From Herpetosiphonaceae bacterium (lineage in GTDB: Bacteria > Chloroflexota > Chloroflexia > Chloroflexales > Kallotenuaceae), in assembly GCA_036374795.1 (NCBI GenBank), contig DASUTC010000372.1, positions 1 through 48,497 of the forward strand: a stretch of DNA of 48,497 nucleotides. Direction: 5' to 3'. The position numbers and the translations under genes were made by a program. The notes below the pieces were generated by a model, which ran no database searches, was not told the origin of the DNA, and saw only the letters and a program-made list of their open reading frames with translations. Positions 8,460-16,293 of the stretch are shown piece after piece. Each line of letters begins with the position of its first letter. Positions within the stretch are counted from its first letter, which is position 1.

Positions 8460-9356
8460 ATGGCTTTCCCGTCCGCCGCCCGCCCGCAGCGCCGCTCCCG
8501 GTCGCGCCCGCCGACGGCCTGGGGCACGATGCTGCTGCTCTACATCCTGCTGGTGCTGGTGCTGCTGATCACGGTTGGGCCGTTCGTGGTGATGATCTCG
8601 ACATCGCTCAAGGCGCAGTGGGAGAACTTCGTCTATCCGCCGACGCTGCTGCCGCAGCAGGTGACGCCGCAGAATTATGTCGAGGCCTGGACGGAGAGCA
8701 TCGTGCCGCGCGGCGTCTTCAACAGCTTCATCGTCGCCACCGTCTCGGTCGTCACCAATGTGCTCTTCGGCTCGCTGGCGGCGTTCGCCTTTGCGCGTAT
8801 GGACTTTCCTGGGCGGCAGGCGCTCTTCTGGATCGTGCTGGCGACGATGATGATGCCCTCCGCCGTGCTGGTCGTGCCGTTGATGTTTATCGTCAAGAAC
8901 ATGCCGGGCGGCGGCGCGCAGGGCTGGTTCAACACCTACCAGGGCTTGATCGTGCCGGGCGCGATCACTGCCTTTAGCGTCTTTTTTATGCGGCAGTACT
9001 TCCTTGGCATTCCGCGCGATCTCGACGAGGCCGCGACGATCGACGGCGCTTCGCCCTGGCAGGTCTTTCGGCATGTGGCGCTGCCGCTGGCCCGGCCCGG
9101 CCTGGCGATCGTCGCGATCTTCACCTTCCTGAGCCGCTGGAACGAGTACCTGTGGCCGCTGATCGTCGCGCGCCAGCCGTCGATGTACACCGCGCAGATC
9201 GCGCTGCGCTCGTTCGTGCTGACCTACACCGTCGAGTGGCAGAAATTCATGGCGGCGGGCGTGATGATCGCGCTGCCGGTGCTGCTGCTCTACCTGATCC
9301 TTCAGCCCTACTTCGAGCAAAGCCTGGGCGCGCTGGGCCGTGGCGTTAAAGGCTAG
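8460..9356 (+). CDS. ABC sugar transporter permease (MalG/UgpE type)
   Basis: Second channel subunit, 298 residues. ATG 8460 follows GGAGG at 8448 and lies 2 bp after the previous stop. After an Arg-rich cytoplasmic N-terminus come membrane segments MLLLYILLVLVLLITVGPFV, VATVSVVTNVLFGSLAAFAF and others. The ATPase-contact loop reads DLDEAATIDGASPWQVFRHV followed by ALPLARPGLA. No ATPase gene follows; composite repeat C and a PHP-domain gene come next. The importer probably uses a shared MsmX/UgpC-type ATPase such as the one at 38669 (inference). Confidence 0.92.
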   Translation: MAFPSAARPQRRSRSRPPTAWGTMLLLYILLVLVLLITVGPFVVMISTSLKAQWENFVYPPTLLPQQVTPQNYVEAWTESIVPRGVFNSFIVATVSVVTNVLFGSLAAFAFARMDFPGRQALFWIVLATMMMPSAVLVVPLMFIVKNMPGGGAQGWFNTYQGLIVPGAITAFSVFFMRQYFLGIPRDLDEAATIDGASPWQVFRHVALPLARPGLAIVAIFTFLSRWNEYLWPLIVARQPSMYTAQIALRSFVLTYTVEWQKFMAAGVMIALPVLLLYLILQPYFEQSLGALGRGVKG

Positions 9357-9361
9357 CACGC

Positions 9362-9486
9362 CGAAGAACCAAGAACAAAGAACAGACGGAGGAACAAAAG
9401 AACAAGCGAACAAAGCGAGCACCAAGACGCCCAGAGGGCACCTGAAACTAGAAACCAATAACTCGAAACTTGAAACTCGAAACAGC
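9362..9486 (+). repeat. Composite heptamer repeat, copy C
   Basis: Forward copy showing all three parts. GAACCAAGAACAAAGAACAG and related units come first, then GCCC-AGA-GGGC (9429-9439), then CTCGAAACTTGAAACTCGAA. It separates the second permease from the PHP gene within an apparently single transcription unit. Confidence 0.8.
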
Positions 9487-9496
9487 GTACACTTGC

Positions 9497-10939
9497 ATGA
9501 GCACCATCGTCCTGAACCTGACCGGCTATGTCACGCCGGAGGATAAGCAGAATAACGATTACCGGTACGTCCCATTCGATCTACCCGCACCTGCCGCGCG
9601 GCTGCATGTCAGCTACCACTATGCCCCGGCACAGCCAGCCGATGCGGCGGATACCGTGATCGACATCGGGCTGTTCGATCCACGCGGCGCGGCATTCCCT
9701 GGCGGCTCCGGCTTTCGCGGCTGGAGCGGCGGCGCGCGCAGCGAGTTTACGATCACGCCCGCCGACGCCACGCCCGGCTACTTGCCCGGCCCGCTTCCGG
9801 CAGGCCGGTATCAGGTCATCCTGGGGCTGTACCGCATCCCGGCGTGCGGCGTGGACTACGCGCTCACGATCGAGGCCACGCTCGCCGATGGTGCTCAGCA
9901 GCAGCCGACGATCGAGCAGGATCGTCTGCCCTCGGCTCCACACGGCGCTGGCGGCGCGAACGCAGAGCGCTTCTGGCTGCGCGGCGATCTGCAAAGCCAC
10001 ACCGAGCACAGCGACGCGCGCGGAACGCTGGCGCAGCTTACCGCCAAAGCACGGGCGCTCGGCCTGGACTTCCTGGCGATCACCGATCACAATACGATCA
10101 GCCATCATGTCCACCTGGACGCGCTCGCCGACGACGATCTGCTGCTGATCCCCGGCCAGGAGGTGACGACCTACTACGGCCATATGAACGTGTGGGGCGC
10201 GCGCCGCTGGTGCGACTTCCGCTGCCGCAGCGCTGCGGAGATGACGGAGGTGATCGCGCTGGCCCACGCGCACGGCGGCGTGTGCTCGATCAACCATCCC
10301 AAGCGGGACGGCCCGGCCTGGGAGTACGATCCGGGGCTGCCCGTGGACGCGATCGAAGTCTGGCAGGGGCCGTGGCCGTGGCGCAATACCGAGAGCCTGG
10401 CCTTCTGGGAGCGTCTGCTTCAGAGCGGGAGGCAAATCCCGGCGGTCGGCGGCAGCGATTACCACTGTCCGGCGGGCGAGGAGATCGGCTTTCTGCGCCT
10501 GGGCCAGCCCACCACCTGGGTCAAAGTCGGCGAGCGCAGTATCCCCGCGATCCTCGACGCGATCCGCAGCGGTCGCACGTCGATCAGCGCCATGCCCGAC
10601 GGGCCGCGTCTCGATCTGCGCGCGACGGCAGGCGGCAGCAGCGCCGAGATGGGCGGCGTGCTTCAGGGCACTGCGGGTGCTCCTGTGGAGGTTGAGGTGC
10701 AGGTCGAGCGAGGGGCTGGGTGGACGCTCCGGCTGGTCGCCGACGGCGTGATCGCACACGAGACGCCGATCACCGATGCCACAACAACCGTGCGCCATAC
10801 GCTAGCCGCCGAGCGCTACATTCGCGCCGAGCTGGTGGGCGACGCGCCGCCCGAAATCCTGCCGCCGAACGCGCCGCCGGGCATCGATCTCCGCGAGTGG
10901 CGCTGGGCGCTGTCGAATCCGATCTACGTCGCGCCGTAG
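9497..10939 (+). CDS. PHP-domain metal-dependent phosphoesterase (CehA/McbA family)
   Basis: 480 residues. The N-terminal 155 residues form a beta-rich region (VILGLYRIPACGVDYALTIE). A PHP metallohydrolase domain follows with GDLQSHTEHSDARGT (H168, H171, D173), DFLAITDHN (D197, H198), SINHPK and GGSDYH. These are metal ligands of the polymerase-and-histidinol-phosphatase superfamily. CehA-type members hydrolyse phosphoesters or carbamate esters; the substrate here is unknown. A C-terminal beta domain (VEVEVQVERGAGWTLRLVAD) ends the protein. The start ATG 9497 lies directly after repeat copy C and has only a weak ribosome site. Same direction as the ABC genes, so it may act on the imported compound. 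It converges with the MNIO partner gene, 13 bp away. Confidence 0.85.
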   Translation: MSTIVLNLTGYVTPEDKQNNDYRYVPFDLPAPAARLHVSYHYAPAQPADAADTVIDIGLFDPRGAAFPGGSGFRGWSGGARSEFTITPADATPGYLPGPLPAGRYQVILGLYRIPACGVDYALTIEATLADGAQQQPTIEQDRLPSAPHGAGGANAERFWLRGDLQSHTEHSDARGTLAQLTAKARALGLDFLAITDHNTISHHVHLDALADDDLLLIPGQEVTTYYGHMNVWGARRWCDFRCRSAAEMTEVIALAHAHGGVCSINHPKRDGPAWEYDPGLPVDAIEVWQGPWPWRNTESLAFWERLLQSGRQIPAVGGSDYHCPAGEEIGFLRLGQPTTWVKVGERSIPAILDAIRSGRTSISAMPDGPRLDLRATAGGSSAEMGGVLQGTAGAPVEVEVQVERGAGWTLRLVADGVIAHETPITDATTTVRHTLAAERYIRAELVGDAPPEILPPNAPPGIDLREWRWALSNPIYVAP

Positions 10940-10967
10940 CGCGGGAGCAGTGCTACTCTTCCCGCGC
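10939..10967. terminator. Shared hairpin between convergent genes
   Basis: GCGCGGGA (10939-10946) pairs with TCCCGCGC (10960-10967), an 8-bp perfect stem around a 13-nt loop. It spans the 13-bp gap and the stop codon of the minus-strand gene. It probably serves both directions; no T-run is present. Confidence 0.4.
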
Positions 10968-11480
10968 CGCAACCAGGAACAGGCCCGGTATCTGGCCTGA
11001 GACGAGGGTCTGGTAGTGGCCCTGGATACCGCTCTCGTCGAGCGGCTGCTTTTGCAGCAGGCTGTAGAGCACCGCGTACGGCTCGTGCCGCCACTCGACG
11101 GTGTACGTCGCCGGGCTGCCGCCCTTGACCCGCAGCAGCGCGAGCTCGAACCGCGCCACCGCCGCGATCAGCGCATCGTCGTGCTGGCTCATGGCCTCAA
11201 GAAAGGTCAGGCCAAGCCGGTCGACAAACGGCGAGACATCGCGGCTGCCGAGAAATGCATGCGCTGTCGGCTCGAAGCTGCCGCGCTGTTGCAGCAGCGT
11301 CGACGTGAGCGGACAGGCGCGTATGATGCCAAAGGTCTGCCACCAGCGCGCGATCTCGCTCACCAGCTCAAGCTGCGGCGATTGCGCGACCATCTGAATG
11401 TAGGGCTCGTCGGCCTCGGTTGGCTGATAGGTCGCTTTGATCAGGCCGAGCAATTGCCGTTGCAGCAGCGCTAGTTCCAT
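10953..11480 (-). CDS. MNIO (DUF692) partner protein, DUF2063/MbnC-BufC-like
   Basis: 175 residues. The N-terminus LALLQRQLLGLIKATYQP and VSEIARWWQTFGIIRACPLT is helical. The second half resembles the beta region of proteins encoded beside DUF692 enzymes: ELALLRVKGG, YTVEWRHEPYAVLY. In characterised systems (MbnB-MbnC, bufferin maturation) such a partner recruits the precursor peptide and forms a complex with the iron enzyme. The gene starts 10 bp inside the end of the DUF692 gene (ATGGAACTAG overlap), so the two products are translationally coupled. The family call rests on position and overall pattern; the sequence itself is too divergent for me to be certain. Confidence 0.65.
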   Translation of the reverse strand: MELALLQRQLLGLIKATYQPTEADEPYIQMVAQSPQLELVSEIARWWQTFGIIRACPLTSTLLQQRGSFEPTAHAFLGSRDVSPFVDRLGLTFLEAMSQHDDALIAAVARFELALLRVKGGSPATYTVEWRHEPYAVLYSLLQKQPLDESGIQGHYQTLVSGQIPGLFLVAAREE

Positions 11481-12358
11481 ACGATCTGATCCAATCGCTT
11501 GCCCAGCCGCGCCAGCTCGTCGGTGATAGCGTCGTGGCCGAGCACCGGCACGGCCTCGCGCAGCACCTCGTAAGTCACAGCCTTGACCGAGCCGTGCGCC
11601 ATGCGCGTCACCTGCTGAGCCAGCGCGACGGTCGACGGCTGCGGCAGGCGCGAATGCACGTCTAGCTGAAAGCCTTTGTGCTCGATCCCGCCTGCGACAT
11701 GCAGCTCGCGCACGGCGGCCAGGTTAAGCTCGGCCAGAAACGCCGGAATATCGAAGCCGTAGTTGCGCGCGTCGCATTCGAGATTGTACACATCCAGGAT
11801 CAGCCCGCAGCCGGTGCGCGCGACCAGCGCGTTGAGAAACGCGGCGTCTGAGTAATCGCCGGGCAGCTCCGGCAGCACATGCACAACGTTTTCGAGCAGG
11901 AACGGCACGGTGTAGCGCGCCTGAAGCTCGCCGACTCGCTGGCAGATCATGTCGAGCACCTCGTCGGTCTTGGGCAGGGCCAGCATCGTCCCCAGGTTCT
12001 GCCCATCGACCATCGTGTAGGCCAGGTGCTCGCTATGCCAGGCGACATCGAGCTTGCTCATGATCTCGTCGAGGAGACGGATGTACTGGCGCGAGTAGCC
12101 ATCGTACGAGCCGATCGAGAGGCCGACGCCATGCACGATGATCTTTGCGTCACTGCCGATGTTTTGCAGCTCCGCGATCGTCGGGGCATGCAGCGCGACG
12201 CCATCGTCGCGCATCTCGGCGATCGTATCGGGCGTGACCTCGATATAGTCGACCAAAGGGAGCACTCGCTCCAGGAGTGCCGGATCATTACCCTCATAGG
12301 TAAATGCCAGCCCTGGGCGAGTACTCACCTCCGCGCTGAACGATGCAGCGTACGGCAT
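11471..12358 (-). CDS. DUF692 / MNIO multinuclear non-haem iron enzyme
   Basis: A TIM-barrel oxidative enzyme of 295 residues. MNIO members use a two- or three-iron centre to modify cysteine or other residues in ribosomal peptides. Conserved motifs are all visible: YIEVTPD (E40), IIVHGVGLSIGS (H76), AWHSEHLAY (H108, E110, H111), FLLENVVH (E156, N157), LILDVYN (D189, N192), ELHVAGG (H220), QLDVHS (D233, H235) and TYEVLRE (E264). The full ligand set suggests an active enzyme. ATG 12358 has a poor ribosome site; it lies 97 bp downstream of the small CxxC gene, separated by two copies of a 26-bp repeat. The downstream gene overlaps it. The substrate is not proven. Confidence 0.88.
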   Translation of the reverse strand: MPYAASFSAEVSTRPGLAFTYEGNDPALLERVLPLVDYIEVTPDTIAEMRDDGVALHAPTIAELQNIGSDAKIIVHGVGLSIGSYDGYSRQYIRLLDEIMSKLDVAWHSEHLAYTMVDGQNLGTMLALPKTDEVLDMICQRVGELQARYTVPFLLENVVHVLPELPGDYSDAAFLNALVARTGCGLILDVYNLECDARNYGFDIPAFLAELNLAAVRELHVAGGIEHKGFQLDVHSRLPQPSTVALAQQVTRMAHGSVKAVTYEVLREAVPVLGHDAITDELARLGKRLDQIVWN

Positions 12359-12365
12359 AGGGTTA

Positions 12366-12452
12366 AAGCTTTCTACGTGAGCGTGGAAGGGAGAATGTCT
12401 GGCTGAGGTCCACCACTCGGATTGTCAAGCTCTCTGCGTGAGCGTGGAAGGG
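12366..12452. repeat. Pair of 26-bp direct repeats upstream of the MNIO gene
   Basis: Copies at 12366-12391 and 12427-12452 differ at two positions (AAGCTTTCTACGTGAGCGTG versus AAGCTCTCTGCGTGAGCGTG, each followed by GAAGGG) and are 61 bp apart. They fill most of the gap between the 82-residue gene and the MNIO start. They could be regulator sites, RNA elements or a short tandem duplication. Confidence 0.75.
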
Positions 12453-12455
12453 GGA

Positions 12456-12704
12456 CTACCGACCCATCACCGATACGTCCTGCAAGCCCTCGATGCCCTC
12501 GAAGCGCTCGAACAGGCGATCGTCGCGGACGCGGATCATCAGATCGTCGATGCCGACGAGGCCACAGGCGGGGCAGCCAACCTCATTGAAGAGTTGGTCG
12601 AGCATCTTGTGAACGCTCTCAGCTTTGATGTTCTCCCGGACGACAAACTGCCATCGTTGGCCGCTGATGAACCTGGATTGTTCAAATCCTTGCTTCTCGG
12701 TCAT
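12456..12704 (-). CDS. 82-residue protein with CPAC motif; candidate MNIO substrate
   Basis: A small, soluble protein. AGGAGG lies six bases before ATG 12704, an unusually good ribosome site for this window. The layout reads as a short polar N-terminus, a strand (RWQFVVRENI), a helix (ESVHKMLDQLFNEV), then GCPACGLVGID with Cys44 and Cys47, a strand (DLMIRVRD) and ERFEGIEGLQDVSVM. There is no signal peptide. It is the first gene of a minus-strand unit with the DUF692 enzyme and its partner. Precursor peptides are often encoded at this position in MNIO loci. It has no obvious leader/core division, so it could instead be a small redox or metal-binding partner. I did not recognise its family. Confidence 0.7.
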   Translation of the reverse strand: MTEKQGFEQSRFISGQRWQFVVRENIKAESVHKMLDQLFNEVGCPACGLVGIDDLMIRVRDDRLFERFEGIEGLQDVSVMGR

Positions 12705-12857
12705 GGCTTGCCTCCTGGGGTGATGAGGAAAGAGGAATACTCCCTCACAGTCATGTTACTATACGGCAGATCGAAATGCAATAGCTGGGCACGAGCGCAA
12801 TCGCGCTCGTCGTCGCTTCCGGCCCAACGTCATCCACCCGCAGCCCACGGAGGAATC

Positions 12858-13298
12858 ATGCCGCTCGATCAACTCATTCCGGGGATCATCGGCCTGCTGA
12901 TCTTCGGCATCCCCACTGCCTACCTGATCTGGCTCTGGCTTCTGGCGCTCCAGAGCCGCAGCTGGGCCACCACCCCCGGCACCATCACCCGCTCGCAGGT
13001 CCAGCCGGGCGTGCGGCAACAGGCCACGGCCTCGATCCACTACACGTACCTTGTCGATGGCAAAGAGTACACCGGGACAACCGTCTATTTTGGCGGCTTC
13101 ATCAACGCCCGCGCCTCCGACGCCCGCGAGACGGTTCGGCGCTATTCGCGCGGCGCTACCGTCACCGTCCGTTACCACCCGCAGCGTCCAGGTACGTCCA
13201 CCCTGGAAACGCGAGTATCGCGCGGGCTGCTTTTGTGGATCGTGCTTGGCCTGGGCATGGCGAGCAGCATCCTGTACGGCCTGATCACCGGCACCTGA
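12858..13298 (+). CDS. DUF3592 membrane protein
   Basis: 146 residues. ATG 12858 is preceded by GGAGGA. The N-terminal membrane helix is IPGIIGLLIFGIPTAYLIWL. A periplasm- or surface-facing beta domain follows, with WATTPGTITRSQVQ, IHYTYLVDGKEYTG and ATVTVRYHPQRPGTSTLE. These phrases are typical of DUF3592 proteins ('Y.Y.V.G..Y.G', 'V.Y.P..P..S.L'). A second membrane helix (RGLLLWIVLGLGMASSILYG) ends it. Function unknown. It is divergent from the MNIO unit, sharing the 153-bp region upstream of the 82-residue gene, and has no clear operon partner because repeat copy D follows. Confidence 0.8.
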   Translation: MPLDQLIPGIIGLLIFGIPTAYLIWLWLLALQSRSWATTPGTITRSQVQPGVRQQATASIHYTYLVDGKEYTGTTVYFGGFINARASDARETVRRYSRGATVTVRYHPQRPGTSTLETRVSRGLLLWIVLGLGMASSILYGLITGT

Positions 13299-13434
13299 GT
13301 TTCAGGTTTCAAGTTTCAAGTTTCAAGTTTCCGGTTCTTGGTTCTTGGTGTGCCGGGGTACCATGCCGGGCACCCTTTGGGCATGGCACCCGGTTCGCGT
13401 GTTCTTCCTTTTGTTCTTTGTTCTTTGTTCTCTC
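13299..13434 (-). repeat. Composite heptamer repeat, copy D (reverse orientation)
   Basis: Reads as the reverse complement of copy C with the parts in mirrored order. TTTCAAGTTTCAAGTTTCAA comes first, then GGTTCTTGGTTCTTGG. A core hairpin follows (CCGGG 13353-13357 with CCCGG 13389-13393, and CCATGCC 13361-13367 with GGCATGG 13380-13386, around CCC-TTT-GGG). It ends with TTGTTCTTTGTTCTTTGTTC. It ends just before the sulfotransferase ribosome site. Confidence 0.8.
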
Positions 13435-13449
13435 ACATGGAGATCCCCA

Positions 13450-14265
13450 ATGTTTGTTTCAGATCCGCTGGTCTTTCTGGAACTCCAGAAAACGGGTTGT
13501 ACGCACATCGCCAAACAGCTTGCACGAGTGCTGCCGGGCAAGCAGGTCGGCAAGCACAATCGTCTGCCGCCGCATCTCGCCGACGGCAAGCGTCAGATCG
13601 TCGGCTCGATCCGCAACCCCTGGGACTGGTATATCTCGCTCTGGGCCTACGGCTGCGATCGAAGGGGAGCGCTCTACCACCGCCTGACCTCACGCAAGCA
13701 GTGGTTGTTCACTCTGCTCACCAATCCGGCCCTTGCCATACGCCGACTACCCCAGGAGCGGCAGAAGCCGCAGCGTGCCTGGCGCAACGCCTATACAAGC
13801 GTGGATGATCCCCAGGTCTTTCGCGAGTGGCTGTATCTGATGTTCGATGCGGATCGCAAGCACGACATCGGCGAAGGCTATGGCAGAACCGCGATCAGCT
13901 CCTTTGCTGGCCTGCTCACCTTTCGCTACATCTACCTATACTCACGGGATATTAGGGAGCTTGCGCAGCAACCCGACCTGATCCGGAATCTCGACGACCT
14001 GCGAGCGTTCGATCGGCAGAACAATGTTTTAGACGCGATCATTCGCAACGAGCAGCTTGAGGATGACTTGATCGACGTTCTCAGGCAGTGCGGCGTCAAT
14101 CTCACCGAGGCACAGATCCATGCGATCCGCAGCGCGAAAAAGACCAATACATCGTCGAGAAAGCGCGGTGTCGAGTACTACTACGATCGCGAGACGCTCG
14201 AATTAGTCAGGTCAAAAGATCAGTTCATCATCGACAAGCATGGCTACGCGATGCCCAGTTTGTAG
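13450..14265 (+). CDS. Sulfotransferase-family protein (PAPS-dependent, carbohydrate type)
   Basis: Transfers sulfate from PAPS to a hydroxyl or amino group of a glycan or metabolite. The protein has 271 residues from ATG 13450, preceded by GGAG; the longer frame from 13345 runs into repeat copy D and is rejected. The 5'-phosphosulfate-binding loop is LELQKTGCTHIAKQL (K14-T18). The 3'-phosphate-binding element is IVGSIRNPWDWYISLWAY (R55, S63). Both match the sulfotransferase fold. The rest is helical and charged, ending VEYYYDRETLELVRSKDQFI. No signal peptide or membrane anchor. The acceptor is unknown. No PAPS synthesis genes are nearby, and neighbours on both sides are separated by composite repeats, so it may be a stand-alone accessory gene. 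Confidence 0.8.
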   Translation: MFVSDPLVFLELQKTGCTHIAKQLARVLPGKQVGKHNRLPPHLADGKRQIVGSIRNPWDWYISLWAYGCDRRGALYHRLTSRKQWLFTLLTNPALAIRRLPQERQKPQRAWRNAYTSVDDPQVFREWLYLMFDADRKHDIGEGYGRTAISSFAGLLTFRYIYLYSRDIRELAQQPDLIRNLDDLRAFDRQNNVLDAIIRNEQLEDDLIDVLRQCGVNLTEAQIHAIRSAKKTNTSSRKRGVEYYYDRETLELVRSKDQFIIDKHGYAMPSL

Positions 14266-14268
14266 CGC

Positions 14269-14372
14269 GGCGAAAGAACACGGGAACACATAGAGAACCA
14301 AGCACTAAGCATCAAGCACCAAGACGCTGAGCCGTCCGGTTCTCGGTTCTTGGTGCCCTCTGGGCCTCCTGG
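14269..14372. repeat. Composite heptamer repeat, copy E (degenerate)
   Basis: Starts right after the sulfotransferase stop: GAACACGGGAACACATAGAG, then AAGCACTAAGCATCAAGCAC, then GGTTCTCGGTTCTTGG and the core GCCC-TCT-GGGC (14355-14365). The units are more diverged than in other copies. Confidence 0.6.
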
Positions 14373-14474
14373 CTCTATGTCCGCTGCGCAGGCTCAGAGC
14401 TGGCACCGTTCTTGATGGCGGTAGCCGCATGAGCAGCCGTCGCTCCAGGTGAACGCTACAAGAAAGGGAGACTC

Positions 14475-15563
14475 ATGCAACGTCGTGGACTTTTGCTGAT
14501 CGTCGTATCTCTGCTGGTAGCCGCCGTTATCCACACCCCACTCTCACAGGTACTTGCCCAAACATCCGAGCAGTGCTTTCCCGAAACGCGGCAGTGCGTG
14601 AGCGGACGCTTCCGCCAGTACTGGACGCAAAGCGGCGGCCTGCCGGTGTTTGGCTTTCCGATCACGGGCGCGGCGAACGAGCCCAACCGCGATACGGGCC
14701 AGACGTATCTGACCCAGTGGTTCGAGCGCAACCGCTTCGAGCTGCATCCCGAAAACCGCGCGCCCTACGATGTCTTGCTTGGGCGTTTGGGCGATGATCG
14801 GCTGCGGCAGCAGGGCCGCGACTGGCAGACGTTTGCCAAGGTTGCGCCGAACACGCCCCACTACTTCGCCCAGACCGGCCACGCTATCGCCTATGAGCCG
14901 TTCTGGCGCTACTGGAGCACGCACGGCCTGGAGCTGGGCGATCGTGGGGTGAGCGAGCGCGAGAGCCTGGCGCTCTTTGGCCTGCCGATCTCGGAGCCGC
15001 AGATGGAGACGAACACCAGCGGCGATACCGTGCTCACGCAGTGGTTCGAGCGCGCCCGCTTCGAGTACCATCCCAACAATCCCGATCCTTACAAAGTGCT
15101 GCTTGGCCTGCTGGGCAACGAGGTGCGGGCCAACAGCGGCCCTGGGCCGTCGCCATCACCCTCGCCGTCAGCCTCGCCCTCGCCGTCAGCCTCACCATCA
15201 CCGTCAGCCTCGCCCTCACCATCGCCATCGCCGTTGCCGCCGTCGTACAACAACTGCCAGGAAGATCCGAACGACGACGCCGCGCCGAACTTTCCGGTAC
15301 GCATTGTCACCGTCGACAAGCAGGCAGAGACGGTGACGATCCGCAACGTCAGCAGCGCGTCCGTCGATCTCAACGGCTGGCGTATCTGTAGCATGCGCGG
15401 CAACCAGCTCCACGCAACACTAAGCGGCGTGCTGGGCGTCGGCGAGACGCGCATCATTCCCTCGCAGGCGGGCGGCAACATCTGGAGCAACGACGACCAC
15501 GACGACGGCGCGCTCTACGATGCCAACGGCTCGCTCGTCAGCTTCTGGGACGATCCAACGTAG
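14475..15563 (+). CDS. Secreted protein with tandem WFER repeats and C-terminal lamin-tail domain
   Basis: 362 residues, with AAAGGGA before ATG. The signal peptide is LLLIVVSLLVAAVIHTPL with a likely cleavage near VLAQ-TSEQ. Two repeated modules follow. Each has FxxYWxxxGGL or a related phrase, an FGxPI segment, then TQWFERxRFExHPxN and YxVLLGxLG (about residues 45-110 and 135-215). Similar modules are common in Chloroflexota secreted proteins and are of unknown function. A Ser/Pro-rich linker encoded by a CCCTCGCCGTCAGCC-type microsatellite (about 15153-15235) leads to a lamin-tail-like beta domain with VRIVTVDKQAETVTIRNVSS and VDLNGWRICSMRGNQ. Probably cell-surface or exported; role unknown. 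Confidence 0.85.
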   Translation: MQRRGLLLIVVSLLVAAVIHTPLSQVLAQTSEQCFPETRQCVSGRFRQYWTQSGGLPVFGFPITGAANEPNRDTGQTYLTQWFERNRFELHPENRAPYDVLLGRLGDDRLRQQGRDWQTFAKVAPNTPHYFAQTGHAIAYEPFWRYWSTHGLELGDRGVSERESLALFGLPISEPQMETNTSGDTVLTQWFERARFEYHPNNPDPYKVLLGLLGNEVRANSGPGPSPSPSPSASPSPSASPSPSASPSPSPSPLPPSYNNCQEDPNDDAAPNFPVRIVTVDKQAETVTIRNVSSASVDLNGWRICSMRGNQLHATLSGVLGVGETRIIPSQAGGNIWSNDDHDDGALYDANGSLVSFWDDPT

Positions 15564-15639
15564 TGGGCCGTCAGGCCGGGGTTGGGGGAGCACCCAATTA
15601 TTTCCCTATTCTGATGCAGAATCGCATGAATGACGAAGC

Positions 15640-15670
15640 AGGAGGCCGATCACACACCGATCGGCCTCCT
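15640..15670 (+). terminator. Terminator hairpin after the lamin-tail gene
   Basis: AGGAGGCCGAT (15640-15650) pairs perfectly with ATCGGCCTCCT (15660-15670), an 11-bp stem with a 9-nt loop, followed by GGGTTTGG. The stem is strong and the T-run weak. It lies 77 bp after the stop. Confidence 0.65.
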
Positions 15671-15686
15671 GGGTTTGGTCGTACGG

Positions 15687-15692
15687 TAAAAT
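15687..15692 (+). promoter_or_regulatory. -10 box TAAAAT, giving a nearly leaderless start
   Basis: TAAAAT ends only 9 bp before ATG 15702. Transcription would begin within a few bases of the start codon, and no ribosome site is seen, consistent with leaderless translation. Confidence 0.4.
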
Positions 15693-15701
15693 AGATCAAC
15701 T

Positions 15702-16229
15702 ATGCCTGACGCACTCTTTCACATCAGCGACCGACCCGACATTGCCCGCTTCGATCCACGGCCCGCGCCAGTGCCCGACGCTGGCCAGAGCGGCAGCATG
15801 GTCTGGTCGATCGATCGTGAGCATCTCCACAACTATCTGCTCCCGCGCGACTGTCCACGGGTCACGTTCTACGCGCTGCCCGAGAGCGCGCCGGATGATA
15901 TAGCCCGGCTGATGTGCTACAGCAGCGCATCCCACATCGTCGTGATCGAATCGCGCTGGCTGCCCGCAGTGCTGCGCGAGCGCCTGTACCGCTACGAGTT
16001 CGCCCCCGACAGCTTTACCGTCGTCGATGTCGGCGCGGGCTACTACATCTCGCGCGTCCCGGTGATCCCGCGCTCGGTGACACCGATCGACGATCTGCTG
16101 AGCGAGCTTACGCAGCATGATGTCGAGCTGCGCGTCATGCCCTCGCTGTGGAAGCTCTACGATGCCGTGATCGGCTCCACGCTCCAGTTCTCGATCATCC
16201 GCATGCGCAACGCGCAGCCGCGCCCCTAG
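15702..16229 (+). CDS. DUF6886 family protein
   Basis: 175 residues, cytoplasmic. The N-terminus FHISDRPDIARFDPRPAP then MVWSIDREHLHNYLLPRDCP then RVTFYA matches the conserved opening of a family annotated only as DUF6886. These proteins resemble small ADP-ribosyltransferase-like or RES-like folds in their 'H.S......F.PR' start, but that comparison is speculative. The middle (HIVVIESRWLPAVLRERLYR) and FVVDVGAGYYISR-type strands follow. No function is established. The gene stands alone after a terminator, with a probable leaderless start, and is followed by repeat copy F. Confidence 0.75.
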   Translation: MPDALFHISDRPDIARFDPRPAPVPDAGQSGSMVWSIDREHLHNYLLPRDCPRVTFYALPESAPDDIARLMCYSSASHIVVIESRWLPAVLRERLYRYEFAPDSFTVVDVGAGYYISRVPVIPRSVTPIDDLLSELTQHDVELRVMPSLWKLYDAVIGSTLQFSIIRMRNAQPRP

Positions 16230-16293
16230 CTCCCCAGCCGTTCGGCAATCCTCGCTCATCCCGCCGCAGATGTAGAGGCCGAGCTCCGCTGCT

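Noticed and set aside
12438-12857. Plus-strand extension of the DUF3592 gene to 12438
   Set aside because: It would overlap the 82-residue gene antisense; ATG 12858 has a GGAGGA site and starts just before the membrane helix.
15153-15235. Microsatellite-like CCCTCGCCGTCAGCC repeats as a novel element
   Set aside because: They simply encode the Ser/Pro linker of the lamin-tail protein, a common feature of exported proteins.
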